The notes below the pieces were generated by a model. The model was not told the DNA's origin. It did no database searches and saw only the letters and a list, made by a program, of their open reading frames with translations. A DNA stretch of 18,925 nucleotides, taken from the NCBI GenBank assembly GCA_028288905.1, contig JAQGHJ010000148.1:1-18925 (forward strand). Direction: 5' to 3'. This document shows, piece after piece, positions 1 to 12,200 of the stretch (position 1 is the stretch's first letter; the number at the start of each line of letters is the position of its first letter). The position numbers and the translations under genes were made by a program. This DNA is from Phycisphaerales bacterium. GTDB taxonomy: Bacteria > Planctomycetota > Phycisphaerae > Tepidisphaerales > Tepidisphaeraceae.

Positions 1-3000
1 GTGTCGGCCCCGTTGCCGGCGACCGTCATCGGACCCCGGACGGCGGCCGTGCTGCCGTTGTTGCCGACCGTCACGGTCGATGCCCCGCCCGGGGCCGTCG
101 CCACGCGGGTGGCGGCTGACGTGCCGAGCACGTTGACCGAGTTCGTGCCGGTCCCGGCGTCAACGCTGGTGACGCCTGCCGTGTCGCGCACCGTGACCGC
201 ATCGTTCCCGCCGGCCGTCGAGACGCTCGTGGCCGTGGCGGCCGCGGTGTTGTCGATCGTGAAGGCGTCGTCCCCGCCGCCGAGCGCAATGGTTAGGGTC
301 GCGACCCCGCCGTAGGTGACGGCGGCCGGGGCGACGCCAGTCAGGGCGGTCGGGGTGAGGCTGCCCGTCTTGCCGGCGGTCGCGGCGGCGTCGTCGACGT
401 CGAGCCGGGTCGACCCGTTGCCGACGACGGCCACCGGTCCGGCCACGGCGTCGGCACTCCCGTCGCGGCCGAGGGTGACGGTGTCGCTCGCGCCGGCACC
501 GCTCGTGACGGTGAGGGCGGCGCGGGTCGCCCGGACGCGGACGGCGTTCAGGGCAGGGCCGGTGACGATGGTCGTCGGCCCGCTGATCTGTTCGAGCGTC
601 AGGGTCGCGTTGCCGGCCCCGCCGTCGATCGTGGTCGTCGTGGCCGCGGCAGTGTCCAGCACGCTCAGCGCCTGCGTGCCGCGGCCGAGGTTGACGGTCA
701 GCTTCGCCAGCCCGGCGTACGCCAGAACGGCCGGGCTCAGGCCCTTCAGCTCGACCGGCGACAGCTCGCCGGACTTGGCACCGGCCGAGGCGACGTCGTC
801 GACGACGAGGGTGTCGGCCCCGTTGCCGGCGACCGTCACCGGCCCGCGAAGGGCGTCGAGCGATCCGTTCAGCCCGAGCACTACCGCGTCCGCCGCACCG
901 GCGGCCGTCGTGACGGTGACCGGGGCGTCCGTCGTTTGCACGGCGACCGCGTTCGTGCCGGTGCCGGCGGCGATCGTCGTGCGGCCGGCGGCGGCGGCGA
1001 GGGTGATCGCGTCGCTCCCTGCCCCGCCGGTGACGTTCGTGGTGGCTGCGGCGGCCGTGCCACTGATCGCCAGGACGGTGCCGCCGGAGCCGAGGTTCAG
1101 GTTAACGGTGCCGACGCCGGTGTAGGTGACCCCGTCGGCGGCCATGCCGAAGCCGGTCAGCGTGGTGGGCCCGAGCGTACCGGAGCGGGCGACGGCGTTG
1201 CCGGCGTCGTCGAACGTGAGCGTGTCGGCGACGTTGCCGGCGACGGTCAACCCGCCCTGGATGCCGTCGAGCGTTGCCGGAACCGACGACCCGACGGTGA
1301 CCGTGTTCGAGCCCGTGCCGGTATTGACAACCGTCGCGGCGGCCGTGCCGCGGACGCGGACGACGTCGTTCCCGCCGGCCGTGAGGACAGTCGTCGGGCC
1401 GCCGGTGTTGTCCACCGTGACGGCGTCCGCCCCGTCGCCGGTGGTGACGGTGGTGGTCGCGGCGACCGGCGTGCCGGCGACCGTGATCGCGTTGCCGGCG
1501 TTGCCGAGCGTCAGGTTCAGTGCGGCCAGCCCGGTGTCACCCGCGAAGCTCACGCCGGCGGTGCCGAACCCGGTCAGGTCCGTGGCGGTGAGGGTGCCGG
1601 TGCCGGCCGCAAGGGTGCCGGCGTCGTCGAAGTTGATCGTGTCGGTGCCGCCGCCGGTGAGCGTGACCGGACCGCGGAGCCCGCCGATCGTGCCGCCGGC
1701 CAACTGGGCGAGCGAGCCCAGGTTCGTCGGGTTAGTCCCGGTGCCGACGGCGACCGTGGTCGGGCCGGCCGTGGCGTTCAGGTTGGTGGTGTCGTTCCCG
1801 TCGCCCGTCTGGAACGTGGTCACGCTCGTGCCGGTCGCCAGCACATCGAGGTAGTCGTTGCCCGCGCCGGTGGTGACCGTGGTGGCCGTCGCGTCGCTCG
1901 TGCCCAGGACGGTCAACCGGGTGTCGCCCGAACCGAGCAGGACGTTCAGGGCTTCGACCGCGGCGTACCCGATGCCGACCGGTCCCATGCCGAGTCCGAG
2001 CAGGTTGGCCGGGCTGAGGGTGCCGGTGCGGTCGGCGGCGTCGGCCGGGCCGGCGACGGTGAGGGTGTCGGTCCCGCGGCCCTCGACGGCGAGCCCGCCG
2101 CGGACGCCGGTGATCGTGCCGCCGCCGGCGTCGGTGCCGAACGTCTCGGTCCCGGCGGTCGAGCCGACGTTCACCGCGTTCGTGCCGGCACCGGTGACGA
2201 CACGGGTCTGGCCGGTGGCGGCGCGGACGTTGATCGTGTCGTTGCCGTCGCCCCCGGCGATCGTCGTGTTGGCCGCCGCCGGCGTGTCGAGCACCGTCAG
2301 CACGTTGCCGCCGCCGCCGAGCGTCAGGTTCAGCTGGGCGAGTCCGGCGAAGGCAATACCGTCCGGCCCAGTGCCGACCCCGGCGAGGGCTGCCGGGGCG
2401 AGCGTGCCGACGCGAGGGTCGACATCGCCGGCGGCGTCGAGGTTCAGCGTGTCGTTCGACCCGCCGGTGATCGTCAGCTTGCCCGCGACGCCGGCCAGCG
2501 TGCCACCGGCGGCCGGGGCGAGGGACCCGACGTTGACCGTGTCGGCCGCGTCGCCCGTGGCGACGGCCAGCGGGCCGGCGTTGCCGCGGACGTTGACCGT
2601 GTCGCTGCCGGCCGCCGTGTCGACCGTGGTCGCCGTGGCGGCGGCGGTGCCCTCGACGGTCACCGCGTCCGCCCCGGACCCGAGCCGGACGCTAAGCGTC
2701 GCGACCCCGGCGTAGGTGACGCCGCCGAACCCGACGCCGATGCCGGCGATCGTGGCGTCGGTCAGGACGGCGGTCTGCGGCAGCGCGTCGGCGCGGTCGT
2801 CCAGCGTCAGCGCGTCCCGGCCGCTGCCGTTGACGGTGACGGCCGCCTTGATCGTGTCGAGCCGCCCTCCGGCGACGCCCTGCGTGCTGCCGAGGATGAC
2901 CGTGCTCGTGCCGTCGCCGGTGTTGAGCGTGAGGGGGAAGTCGATTGCCCGGACGTCGAACCGGCCGCCGGCCGCGGCGTTGATCGTGGTCGGGGCGCTG

Positions 3001-3200
3001 TTGCCGTCGACGCGGAACGTGTCGGACCCGCCGGCCCCGTTGATCGTGACCGACAGCAGCCCGCCGTAGGTGATCGGGGCCCCGAGGCCCAGCAGCGCGG
3101 TCGGGGTGAGGACGAAGTCCTCGTCCCGGCCGGTCGCGTCGACGACCAGGTCGCGGGCGGTGCCGTCGCCGACCACGGTGATCGGGGCGGCGAGCGGGCC
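1..3200 (-). repeat. Array of about 135-residue beta repeats
   Basis: Each unit reads, in order: G-N-G-x-D-T-L-x-x-D-D, G-x-L-x-P-x-x-L-x-G, V-x-Y-x-G-h-x-x-L-x-L-x-L-G-x-G, x-V-x-x-T-x-A-A-x-T-T-x-V, a G-x-G-x-D/N strand or two, and h-x-G-P-h-T-V. Anchoring on the residue two before the conserved Ala/Thr-Asp, units fall at codons 3159, 2823, 2460, 2076, 1650, 1233, 822, 417 and 12. That gives unit lengths of 112, 121, 128, 142, 139, 137, 135 and 135 residues. The array reaches base 1 and probably continues. A 28-base identity is visible between 1-28 and 811-838. Similar 'D-D-x-G ... G-L ... T-Y-x-G' repeats are, to my recollection, common in giant planctomycete proteins. Confidence 0.85.
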
Positions 3201-6200
3201 GGTGACGTGGTACGCGGCCGGGGCGCCGGCGTCGTTCACGAGCACCCCGGCGGCCACGCTGCTGACGTTCACGGCGGTCGACCCGCCGGTGTTCGTGTTC
3301 ACCGTCAGCGACCCGGCGTTGCCGAGGATGTCGAACGTGTTGGCGGCCGCCTGGCCGGCCCCGCCGGTCAGGGTCAGGGCGTTCGTGTTCGACCGGACGG
3401 TGAACATGTTCGACCCCGCCCCGCCGACCAGCGACAGCGGCGCGCCGTTGCCGTTCACGGTGAAGGCGTAGTTGCCCTGACGACCGGTGATGGTGGTCGG
3501 GGCCCCGCTGCCGTTGACGGTGAACGCGTCGTTCCCGTCCCCGCCGTCGATCGTCGTCGGGGCCCCGGTCGCGTTCACGACGACGGTGTCGTCGCCCCGG
3601 CCGCCGAGGACGGTCAGCGGGGCAGTGTTGCCGTTGAGCGTGTACGCGTTCGTGCCGTCGCCGCCGTTGACGGTGATGCCGTTCAGGTTCGTGTAGAAGA
3701 GGTCGGCCCCGAGCCCGGTGATCTTGTTCGGCCCGACGACGAACGAGTCGTTCCCGCCGACGCCGTTCACGGTCAACGTGTTGCTGCCGGACACGGCCGA
3801 CCCGCCGTTGATCGCCAGCGGGCTGGTGATCGGGCCGTCGATCACGAACGCGTTGTCCGTGTTGTCGGCCACGATCTGGGTGCGGACGGCGGACGCGGTC
3901 CCGCTCATCACGTACCGGTTGTCGCCCGGGCCGGCGTTGAGGTTCAGGTTGTCGAGGGACCCGTCGTACGCGATACGCCCGGCCGGCCCGAACGCGCCGG
4001 AGATGACCTCGGTCGACGTCATGGCGAACTGCCGGTCGGCCGAGTCGGCCGCGTCCTCCAGCACCACCACGTCCGTCGCGTTCGTCCCGACCACCGTGAA
4101 CAGGGCGTCGATCGGCGCGAGCGACCCCGGCGCGCCCGCCCCCTGGTACCCGACGAAGTAGGTCGTGGTGGACCCGTCGCTCTTGGCCGTCGCGTCGTTG
4201 CCCTGCACGGTCGTCGGGATGATGACCTGGCCGACGTAGAACGTGTCGCCGCCGCCCCCGCCGTTCACGGCCAGCCCGTCGCCGGCGTCGGCGTCGGCCC
4301 CGTACAGGTTCACGGTCAGCCCGTTCTGCTGGCTGACGGTGACCGTCTTGACGGCGGTGTCGGTCGAGCCCAGCGCGAGCGGCGCGAACGAGGCGGCGTC
4401 GACGCCGCCGACGCTGCTGCTCGCGTCGCGGCCGAGGTCCAGCGAGCTGGTCGTGTAGGCCGACGGGACCTGCGGGTTCGGCAGGACCGGCAGCGTGCCG
4501 GTGCCGGCCGCCAGGGTGTACGTGTCGCGGCCGGCCGACCCGGCCAGGGTCAGGCGGTTGCCCGAGCGGTGGGTCTGCCCGTAGCTGAGCGTCAGGTTGC
4601 GGACGCCGGTGCCGGTCAGGTCGCCGACGGCGATCGTGTTCCCGCCGCCGGGGGCGCTGAGCGTGACGTCGGAGAACCCGGCGAACGCGGCCGTGCGGGC
4701 GGTGTTGTCGTTCAGCGTGTGGGTGAACAGGGCCTGCCCGGCCCCGGCCGGGGTGAGGGCGAGCCGCTCCCCGGCGGCGTACGCGGTGCCGGGGGTGTTG
4801 GCGGTGACGACCAGCTCGTCGGACCCGTTGCCGGTCAGCTTGGTCGAGCCGCTCGTGTCCGGGTTCCAGAGGACCTTGGTCTTGCCGCCACCGGCCGCCT
4901 TCGTGTTGACGGCGGACGGGCCGCTGCCGAGGACGACGGTGTCGTTCCCGCCGCCGCCGTTGACCGTCACCTTGCCGGACCCGGTCTGGATCAGGTCCGC
5001 GGCCGGCCCGCCCGTGAGCGTGCCGCCGGCCAGCCCCGCGTCCACGATCGTCGCTGGCTTGCCCGCCGCCCCCCCGGTCGCGTCCACCGGCACCCGCACG
5101 TTGTCGGCGATCTGGATGTTGTTCGCGCCCTTGCCGGGGACAAACACCTGACTCACCCCGCGGTACGCCTGCGTGTACCCGTTGACGGTCAGGTAGATCG
5201 TCTGCCGCTTGGTGGTCGCGTTGTAGTCGTCCCCGCCCTGGACGACGACCTTCTCGTCTCGGTTGCCCGTGTCGTAGTTCCGGCTCGGGGCCCGGTCGCC
5301 CACGTTCACCACGATCGGGCCGTTCGCCGCGTCCGCCGGGCTGAGCTGGGCGGCGGTCGGGGTGCCGGCCAGGTAGACGGTGGGCGGCTTGTTCCCGCCG
5401 AAGCTGCCGGCGTTGATCGTGAACCCGAAGTCGATCGAGAAGAAGAAGAAGCTCAGGTGGACGCTGATGTCCAGGTACAGGTTCAGGTCGGAGTCGACCC
5501 GGAAGTTCACGCTGATCGACCCGACCGTGATCCCGAGCACCTTGCCGCTCAACGTCGCCCCGCCGGCGATCGTCACGACCCGCCGGCCGCTCACCTGCGG
5601 CGTCGCGGGCGTGATCGGCATGTGGTTGCCGTCGAGTTGCGGGGCCCCGACCGTGTACGCGACCGTCAGGTAGGCCGACCCGTCCAGGCTTGCGATGCCC
5701 AGGTCGATGCCGGCGCTGCCGGCCATCGTGACGGCGAACTGCCCGGTCGAATCGATCCACCCGCCGAACTGCATCCCGACGTTGAAGATCAGCAGGTTCA
5801 CGTTCGCGCTGCCGGAGAGGCTGAGCGTGAACACCCGCTGGGCGCTGTTGTAGCGGATCTCGCCGGTCGCGTTGAACCGCAGGATGCCGAGCACCGCGAT
5901 CTCGGCCGACAGCGACAGCCGCACGCCCGGGGCGACCGTGATCGCGCGGGTCGCCCCGTTGTCGATCACCGTCACCGTCTTGGTGCCGGCGAACGTGTTG
6001 ATGTCGAGGGTGACGCTGCCGTTCACCGTCACGAGCGACGCCACGTTCATCCCGGCCGACACGGTGAGCGACAGGACCAGCCCGGGCCCGCTCGACCCGC
6101 CGGTGATGATCCGGGCCCCGCCGTTCACCCGCAGGCTGATGCCGAAGAACGCGTCCAGCCGAGCCTCGACGGCCATGCTCAGGGCGACGCCGTTCGTGCT

Positions 6201-9200
6201 GTCGTTCGTCAGCGTCAGCAGGAACGACCCGCTGAGGCTGAACGTGCCGGCGAGCTTCAGCCGGCCCATCACCCGCAGCAGCACGAGCTGGCCGCCGGGG
6301 ATGACGACGTCGGTCGGCGTGTTGCTGACTTGACCGGACCCGTAGTCGTATTGGAACTCTTTGACCGTCTGGTCGGCCCCGGTCGTGTTCACCTCGAGCG
6401 TGGCCGCCCCGCTCAGGGTGGCGACGCCGCCGATGCCGATGTTGGCGGCCAGGCTGATGCTGGCGACCAGCCCGGACGCCGTGATCTGGAGCGACCCGGA
6501 GGCGGCGATGTCGGCCAGCGGGCCCATGTGCAGCCGGGCCTGGGCCTCCATGCTCACGCCGCTCAGGCTCGCCTGCACCTTGAAGCTGCCGGTGAGCGTG
6601 AACGTGTTCAGCACGACCAAGTCGCCGTGGCCCTGGATGATCAGGTACGGGCCGGGGGCGGCGGTGCCGGTGGACGCGCCGTTCTCGGCCAACTGCGGCA
6701 TGCCGGCCGGCACGGTGATGCTCAGCACGCCGCCGCTCGTCGACGCGAAGCCGCCGTTGCCCGCCCCGTACAGCGTGTTCAGCCGGTTCAGCTCGGCCGT
6801 CAGGTCCCCGAGCAGCCCGACGTTGATCGACGGCCCGCTCACCGGCTTGTCCGTCGCGCTGAACCCGCCGGCCGGGATCACCCCGCTCATCTGCCCCAGG
6901 ATCGCCGTCAGGTCCGGCGGCAGCGTGTAGGTCACGGCCCGCCCGGTCGTGTTCACGAACAGGGTGAAGTCGAAGTTGAACTTCAGCACCGCCAGGTCGG
7001 CCTTGCGGCTGATCGCCAGCACGGCCGCGAACCCGCGGTCGTTGATCTGGAGCATGCCCAGCGCGTTCATCTGGAACAACTGCTGCCCTGCCACCCCGAG
7101 CCGCAGCTCGGAGAACACGAACAGGTTGAACCGCCACCCGGCCGCCGAGTCGTACTTGAAGTCGACGGCGAACACGCCCTCCAGCGCGAACGACACCGGC
7201 CCCTTGTCGAACCGCAGCGCCCCGACCATGTACAGCCCGAACGAAGCCGGCTCCAGATCGAACGTCTGCTCCTGCACCACGTTCGCCTGCCCGGGTGCCG
7301 GGAGGGCGAGGGTGACGGCGTGCGTGTCGTCCGCGTCGGAGTTGATCCGCAGGTAGACCTGGGCGTCGGCCTTGATGCCGGCCTGGTCGAGGAACGGGAT
7401 CGCCCCGCTCGTGAACACGATCCGGGCCGCCCCCCACACCTTGAAGCCGCCGCCGTACTGCACGACGAACGACCCGGCCGCCGCCACCACGTTGCTCGCC
7501 TGGATGAACGACGCGATGTTCGCCGACAGCGAGGCGTTGAAGTCGAGCCGGAACTTGTCGCTCCCGAAGCTGATCATCACCTGGCCCTTGAGGGTCAGCG
7601 TGGCGAGCGGGACCGGGCTGTACTCGATCAGCCCGTCGAGCCGGATGCCGAACCCGTCGGCCGGCGTGGTGGTGTCGGCCGGGTCGATGAACGCGCCGTT
7701 CGAGTCCGTCAGCCCGAGCGTCGCCCCGCCGGCGACGACGAGCTGCTTCAGCATCGTGCCGCCGGGCAGCTCGACGTACTGCTCGAAGTAGAACAGGATC
7801 TTGACGTTGCCGCTGGCGACGTTGCTCAGGTCGAAGTACGCCCGGAAGTTCAGCTCCTGGCCCGACCCGCCGCCCCCGAACTTCGCGTACGCGTTGAGCA
7901 GGATCTTCCCGTCGGTCGAGATGATCACGTTGCCCGTGATGCTCAGCTCGTCCTCGGGGATGGCGCCGATGCCCATCGTCACCGAGGCCTCGATCCGGAT
8001 CACCTTGCTCATCACGTCGAGCGACCCGCCGCTCGACTGCACGGTCAGCACGTTGTTCGCGTCCAGCGTGACGACGAACGTGTACGCCCCCTCCGCGATC
8101 GTCCACGCCACGCCGGCCTGGGCCCCGCCGGCGGCGGTGATCTTGGCCGCGCCGGTCAGAGAGATGCCGTAGGCGGCGAATGCCGCCGTCAGGTCGGCGT
8201 TGAACGTGCCGTTCCGCAGCGCGGTGGCGACGGCCGACACCGCCGGCACGGCCGTCTTCGCCCCGGTCCCGTTGGCGTCGATCGCGAACCGTGCCCCGGT
8301 GACGACCAAGCCGCCGGCCAGGTCGCGGGTCAGGACGTAGAACTTCGACCCGTCGACGACCACCCACTCCTTGTTGGCGACGACGGCGGAGATCTTCGTC
8401 TTGACGAGGCCGACCGCGTTCGTGCCGGCCAACGTGTAGCCGTAGGTGAGGAACTCGGCCTTGAGGTGTTCGGTGACGTTGTTGTTGTCGAGCCCGGCCG
8501 CGTCCGCCGCCGCCCCGGCGACGGTGAACAGGTACCCGCCGGCCCCGCCGCCGGCCTGGTTCACGACGGCCTGCTTCAGCTGCTTCTGCCACTGCTCCAG
8601 CGTCAGCTCCGACGACGGGGCGAACACCGGGCTTTTGAGGTCGGCCGCGTTCGAGATGCTCGGGAACGGCTGGGCGTCGAAGCTGATCCCGCCGGCCAGC
8701 GACTTGATCGCCAGCTGGGTGGTCGGCTCCACGATGATGTTCGCGTCGATCGAGACGTACGCCGACAGCGGGCCCTTCTCGGACAGGCCGAACCGCAGGT
8801 GCAGCCCGTACCCGGCCGCCGTGGTGAAGCCGCCGTCGATGCCGGCGTAGAAGACCGTGTGGTCGAACGCCGCCCCGGGGGCGACCTGCCGGTTGCTCGC
8901 GTCCAGCTTGACGACGCCCAGGATCAGGGCCGCCTCGAGCTCGCCGCCGAACACGTCACCCTTGGCCGAGACGGCGGCCGAGTCGATGCTCGTGATCGGG
9001 AACTGCCCGTTCCGCAGCTTGTTGACGTCGATGACGACGTTCTCGATGTCGCCGTCGAGCTGGATCGTGCCGTACGTCCCGGTCACCTTCGCCGACAGCG
9101 TGATCGTGAAGTTGCCGGCGTCGGCGGAGAGGTCCGGCCACGTCAGCACGATGCTCTTGATCTGGATCGGGATCCAGGTCGGCCACCCGAGCTCGCCGGA

Positions 9201-12200
9201 CGTGCCGGCCCCGATCGTCACCCCGATCGAGAAGTTCTGCGGCAGGCTGAACGACCCGTCCGCCCGGACGACGATCTGCCCGGTGGCGCTGCCGGCCGAC
9301 CCGGTCAGCGTCAGCTTCGACAGGCTGACCGACACCTGAAGCCCGCTTAGGGAGATCAGCTGCTGGGTGCCGGTCGCAAGCGGGTTGAACGCGACGTTCG
9401 TCGCCGTCATCGCGATCGGGCCGAGCTTCAGCCCGACGCTGCCGGCGGTGAAGCTGAAGCCCCAGTTCCCGCCGCCGTCCCGCGTCAGCGTGGCGGCGAC
9501 GTTCGTGCCCGTCACCTGGGCCGCGCTCGGCCCCAGGATCACGCTCTCGGCCCCGATCGAGATCGACCCCTTGAAGTCGATCCCGCTCGCGTAGCTCACC
9601 GACAGGTCCGTGATCGACACGAACGGGTTGCGGAACTGCACCAGGCTGCTGAACGACAGCGTGCCCAGGTACCGCAGCGTCCCCCGGCCGAGCTGGAAGT
9701 GGTCGCCGTAGACGGCCAGCCCCGGCACCGAGTTGCCGTTCGCGTCCTTAATCGGGGCGAGCTGGCCCTGGATGCCGCCGGTGCCGCCCTGGCCCATCGG
9801 GACCGTCACCGTGGCCGTCTCGATCGAGATCAGCTTTTGGGTGTTGTCGGCCCGGGGGTTGTATTGGACGGTGATGTTGCTGGCGTCGACGTTGACGACG
9901 TTCGGCACGTTCAGGACGAACCGGCCGGCCTGGAACGTGAACCCGCCGGTCGGGCCGAAGTTGGTGACCCGGAACGAACTGAGGTCGAGGCCGACGGCTA
10001 GCCGGAACGTGCCGCTGACGGCCGACAGGATGGCGGTGGTGCCGCCCGTGGCCGGCTGCGAACCGCCGCCGCCGGTGCCGGCCGCGGAGCCGCCGAACGT
10101 GAGGACGGCCGAGTCAGCCTTGAGGCCGAGGTTCACCTCGAGCTGCCCGTTCTTGAACGAGAACCCGTTGAAGACCGGGGCCAGGTTGTAGAGCGAGAGC
10201 GGGCCGATCTTGCGCGGCGTGCCTGTCGGCGTCGCCAGCGACGGGACGGTGCCCATCGACCCGGTCGAGCCGGGTTGACCGGGGGTGGCCCCGCCGGTCG
10301 TCGCGCCGACGGCGCTTTGGGCGTCGGGAGTATTTTGTGCGGACGGATCCGAATTTTGGGAGTCACCGTGCTCGGCGTCGACCGCGTTGGGGGCCGCGCC
10401 GCTGCCGCTGCTGAGGATCGAGAAGCCGGTGATCTGGAACCCGCGGGCCCCCAGGTTCAACCCGTTCGCCCCGAGCGTGAACTGCACGGTGCCGGAGAGG
10501 TCGACGATCGATTGGCCGGCCACTGTCAGCCCGAACGTGGCCCGGGTGGCGTCGATCGACAGCAGCCCGCCGATGCGCTGGATCGTCGCGTCGACGCTGA
10601 TCGCCAGGACCGGGCGGTCGCTGCTGTCCTTGATCGCGAACGTGAGGTTGTCGACGTTGATGACCGGCGCGCTGCCGGCCGGGATGGTGCCGGCCAGGTC
10701 GGCCGGGTTCGGCTGGGCCGACCCGGTCGTGTTCACCCGCACGTTCAGCCCGCCGCCGACGTCGAGGCCCGGCAGCCCGACGAGCGACACGTTGCCGCCG
10801 GCCGCTAGGGCGTAGGTCATCGCGGCGGTGCCGGTCTTGACCAGCACCAGCCCGAGGTTGCCGCCGGCCACCTGCAACCCGACCGGGTCGGACCCGCCGA
10901 CGCCGACGAACGCCCCGACGTTCGTCGCAGCGACCTTGATCGTGGTCGTGGTGCCGACGACGGACCGGTCGAACGCGAAGTCGCCGGTCAGGCTGACGAG
11001 CTGCTGGGTCGGGTCGCCGGGGGTGGCGACGGCCAGCGTGACGCCGGTGCCGGAGAACTGCTGCGCGTTGGCGGCGAAGTTGACGGACACCGGGATGGCC
11101 GCCCCGCCGAGCGGGTCGGGCACGAGCACGCTCTCGCTCACCGCGCCGGCCGTGTTCACCCGGACGGCGAGCGTGCCGCTCACCGTCAGCCCGGTGACGC
11201 CGAGCAGCGCGGCCCGGCCGGCGGCGTTCAGCGCGTATTTCGACGAAGTCTGCTGCCCAGTCGGCCGGCTCGCGTCGCGGGTGCCGAACACGACGAGCCC
11301 GAGGTTGGCGTTCTCCACGAGCACGCCGGCGGCGTCGGGGTTAACCGTGCCGTCCAGCAGCCGGGCCGGGCCGACGCCGAGGAACGCGTTCAGCCCCGCG
11401 GCCGCGATCAGAACTTTGGTGATAGTAACGCTGCCGACAGTCGTGGCAGACTGGCTGAAGCTGAACCCGCCACGGAGCGCGACGAATTCGCGCCCGCTGC
11501 CGTCCCCGACGGCGAGCGTGGCCGTACCGGCGACGGACAGTTCGTTGGCGGTGAAGGTCAGCAACTGGGGAACGGTGGCACCAGGGGTGGCCGCGTCCGG
11601 GGCGGGCACCGTCTCACGGACGGCCGCCCCGGTGTTGTTCACCCGGACGTGGAGGGTGCCGCCGAGCGTGAGCCCGGTGATGCCGACCAGTTCCGCCGAC
11701 CCGTACACGTCCAGGGCGACGCCGGTGGGCAGGAACAGGACGGACCCGCCCGCGTCGGAGATCCGCACGCCCGTCGTCCCGTCGCCGACGAACGCCCCGA
11801 GCCCGCTGGCGACGAGGCTGACGGTCGACTTGCCGGCGGCCGTCGTCACCTTCTGGACGACGAACCGGCCGGTCAGGCTCGTGCCGCCGACCGTGAACGT
11901 GACGGGGTTGGCGGCGATGACGAACGTCTGCTGCCCGCCGGTGGTGTCGATCGTCAGGCCGAACGCCGTGTCGAACCCGACGCCCGGCAGGTTCACCGCC
12001 AGCGTGCCCGAGCCGGTGCCCTTCACCCCGCGGCTGGCGGCGGCGGCGGTGGACCCGCCGAGCGTCAGGTTCGCCGTGCCGTTCGTGAGCGCCACCACAT
12101 CGGCCAGCGCGACGGTGACGCCGCTGGCGGTGACGGTGACGGTGCCGTTTCCGTTGTCGTTGAAGGTGAAGTCGCCGGCGAGCGTCTGCCCGACCACCGA

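Noticed and set aside
3300..3720. CRISPR-like regular spacing
   Set aside because: The 60-base periodicity has no constant repeat and unique spacer. The units are diverged and keep the protein frame, so this is a coding tandem repeat.
1..5151. A series of plus-strand open frames ending at 315, 1125, 1854, 2715 and 3069
   Set aside because: They share one phase. Several of their stops (315, 1125, 2715, 3069) come from the antisense of the conserved V-T-Y-x-G motif, so they merely echo the repeat period of the real gene. Pro/Val/Ala-rich shadow products.
5430..5460. GAA-rich triplet run as a microsatellite or purine-rich Shine-Dalgarno
   Set aside because: It is the antisense of four Phe codons (TTC) inside the giant frame, too short for a microsatellite and not in front of any real gene.
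2692..8592. A minus-strand open frame of about 1,970 codons in another phase
   Set aside because: The product is extremely rich in Arg, Gly and Pro with no hydrophobic periodicity, typical of a shifted frame in GC-rich coding DNA. The true frame over the same bases gives ordered repeats.
936..9350. A plus-strand open frame of about 2,800 codons
   Set aside because: It is codon-for-codon opposite the real minus-strand frame. Its stops would need Leu TTA/CTA or Ser TCA in the real gene, codons rarely used in this GC-rich frame, so it stays open by chance. Its product is Arg/Gly/Asp/Pro-rich with no fold-like pattern.
10310..10375. AT-richer patch as a promoter for a new gene
   Set aside because: The minus frame continues unbroken through it and encodes a sensible hydrophilic linker. 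No convincing -35/-10 pair leads to a real coding frame on either strand.
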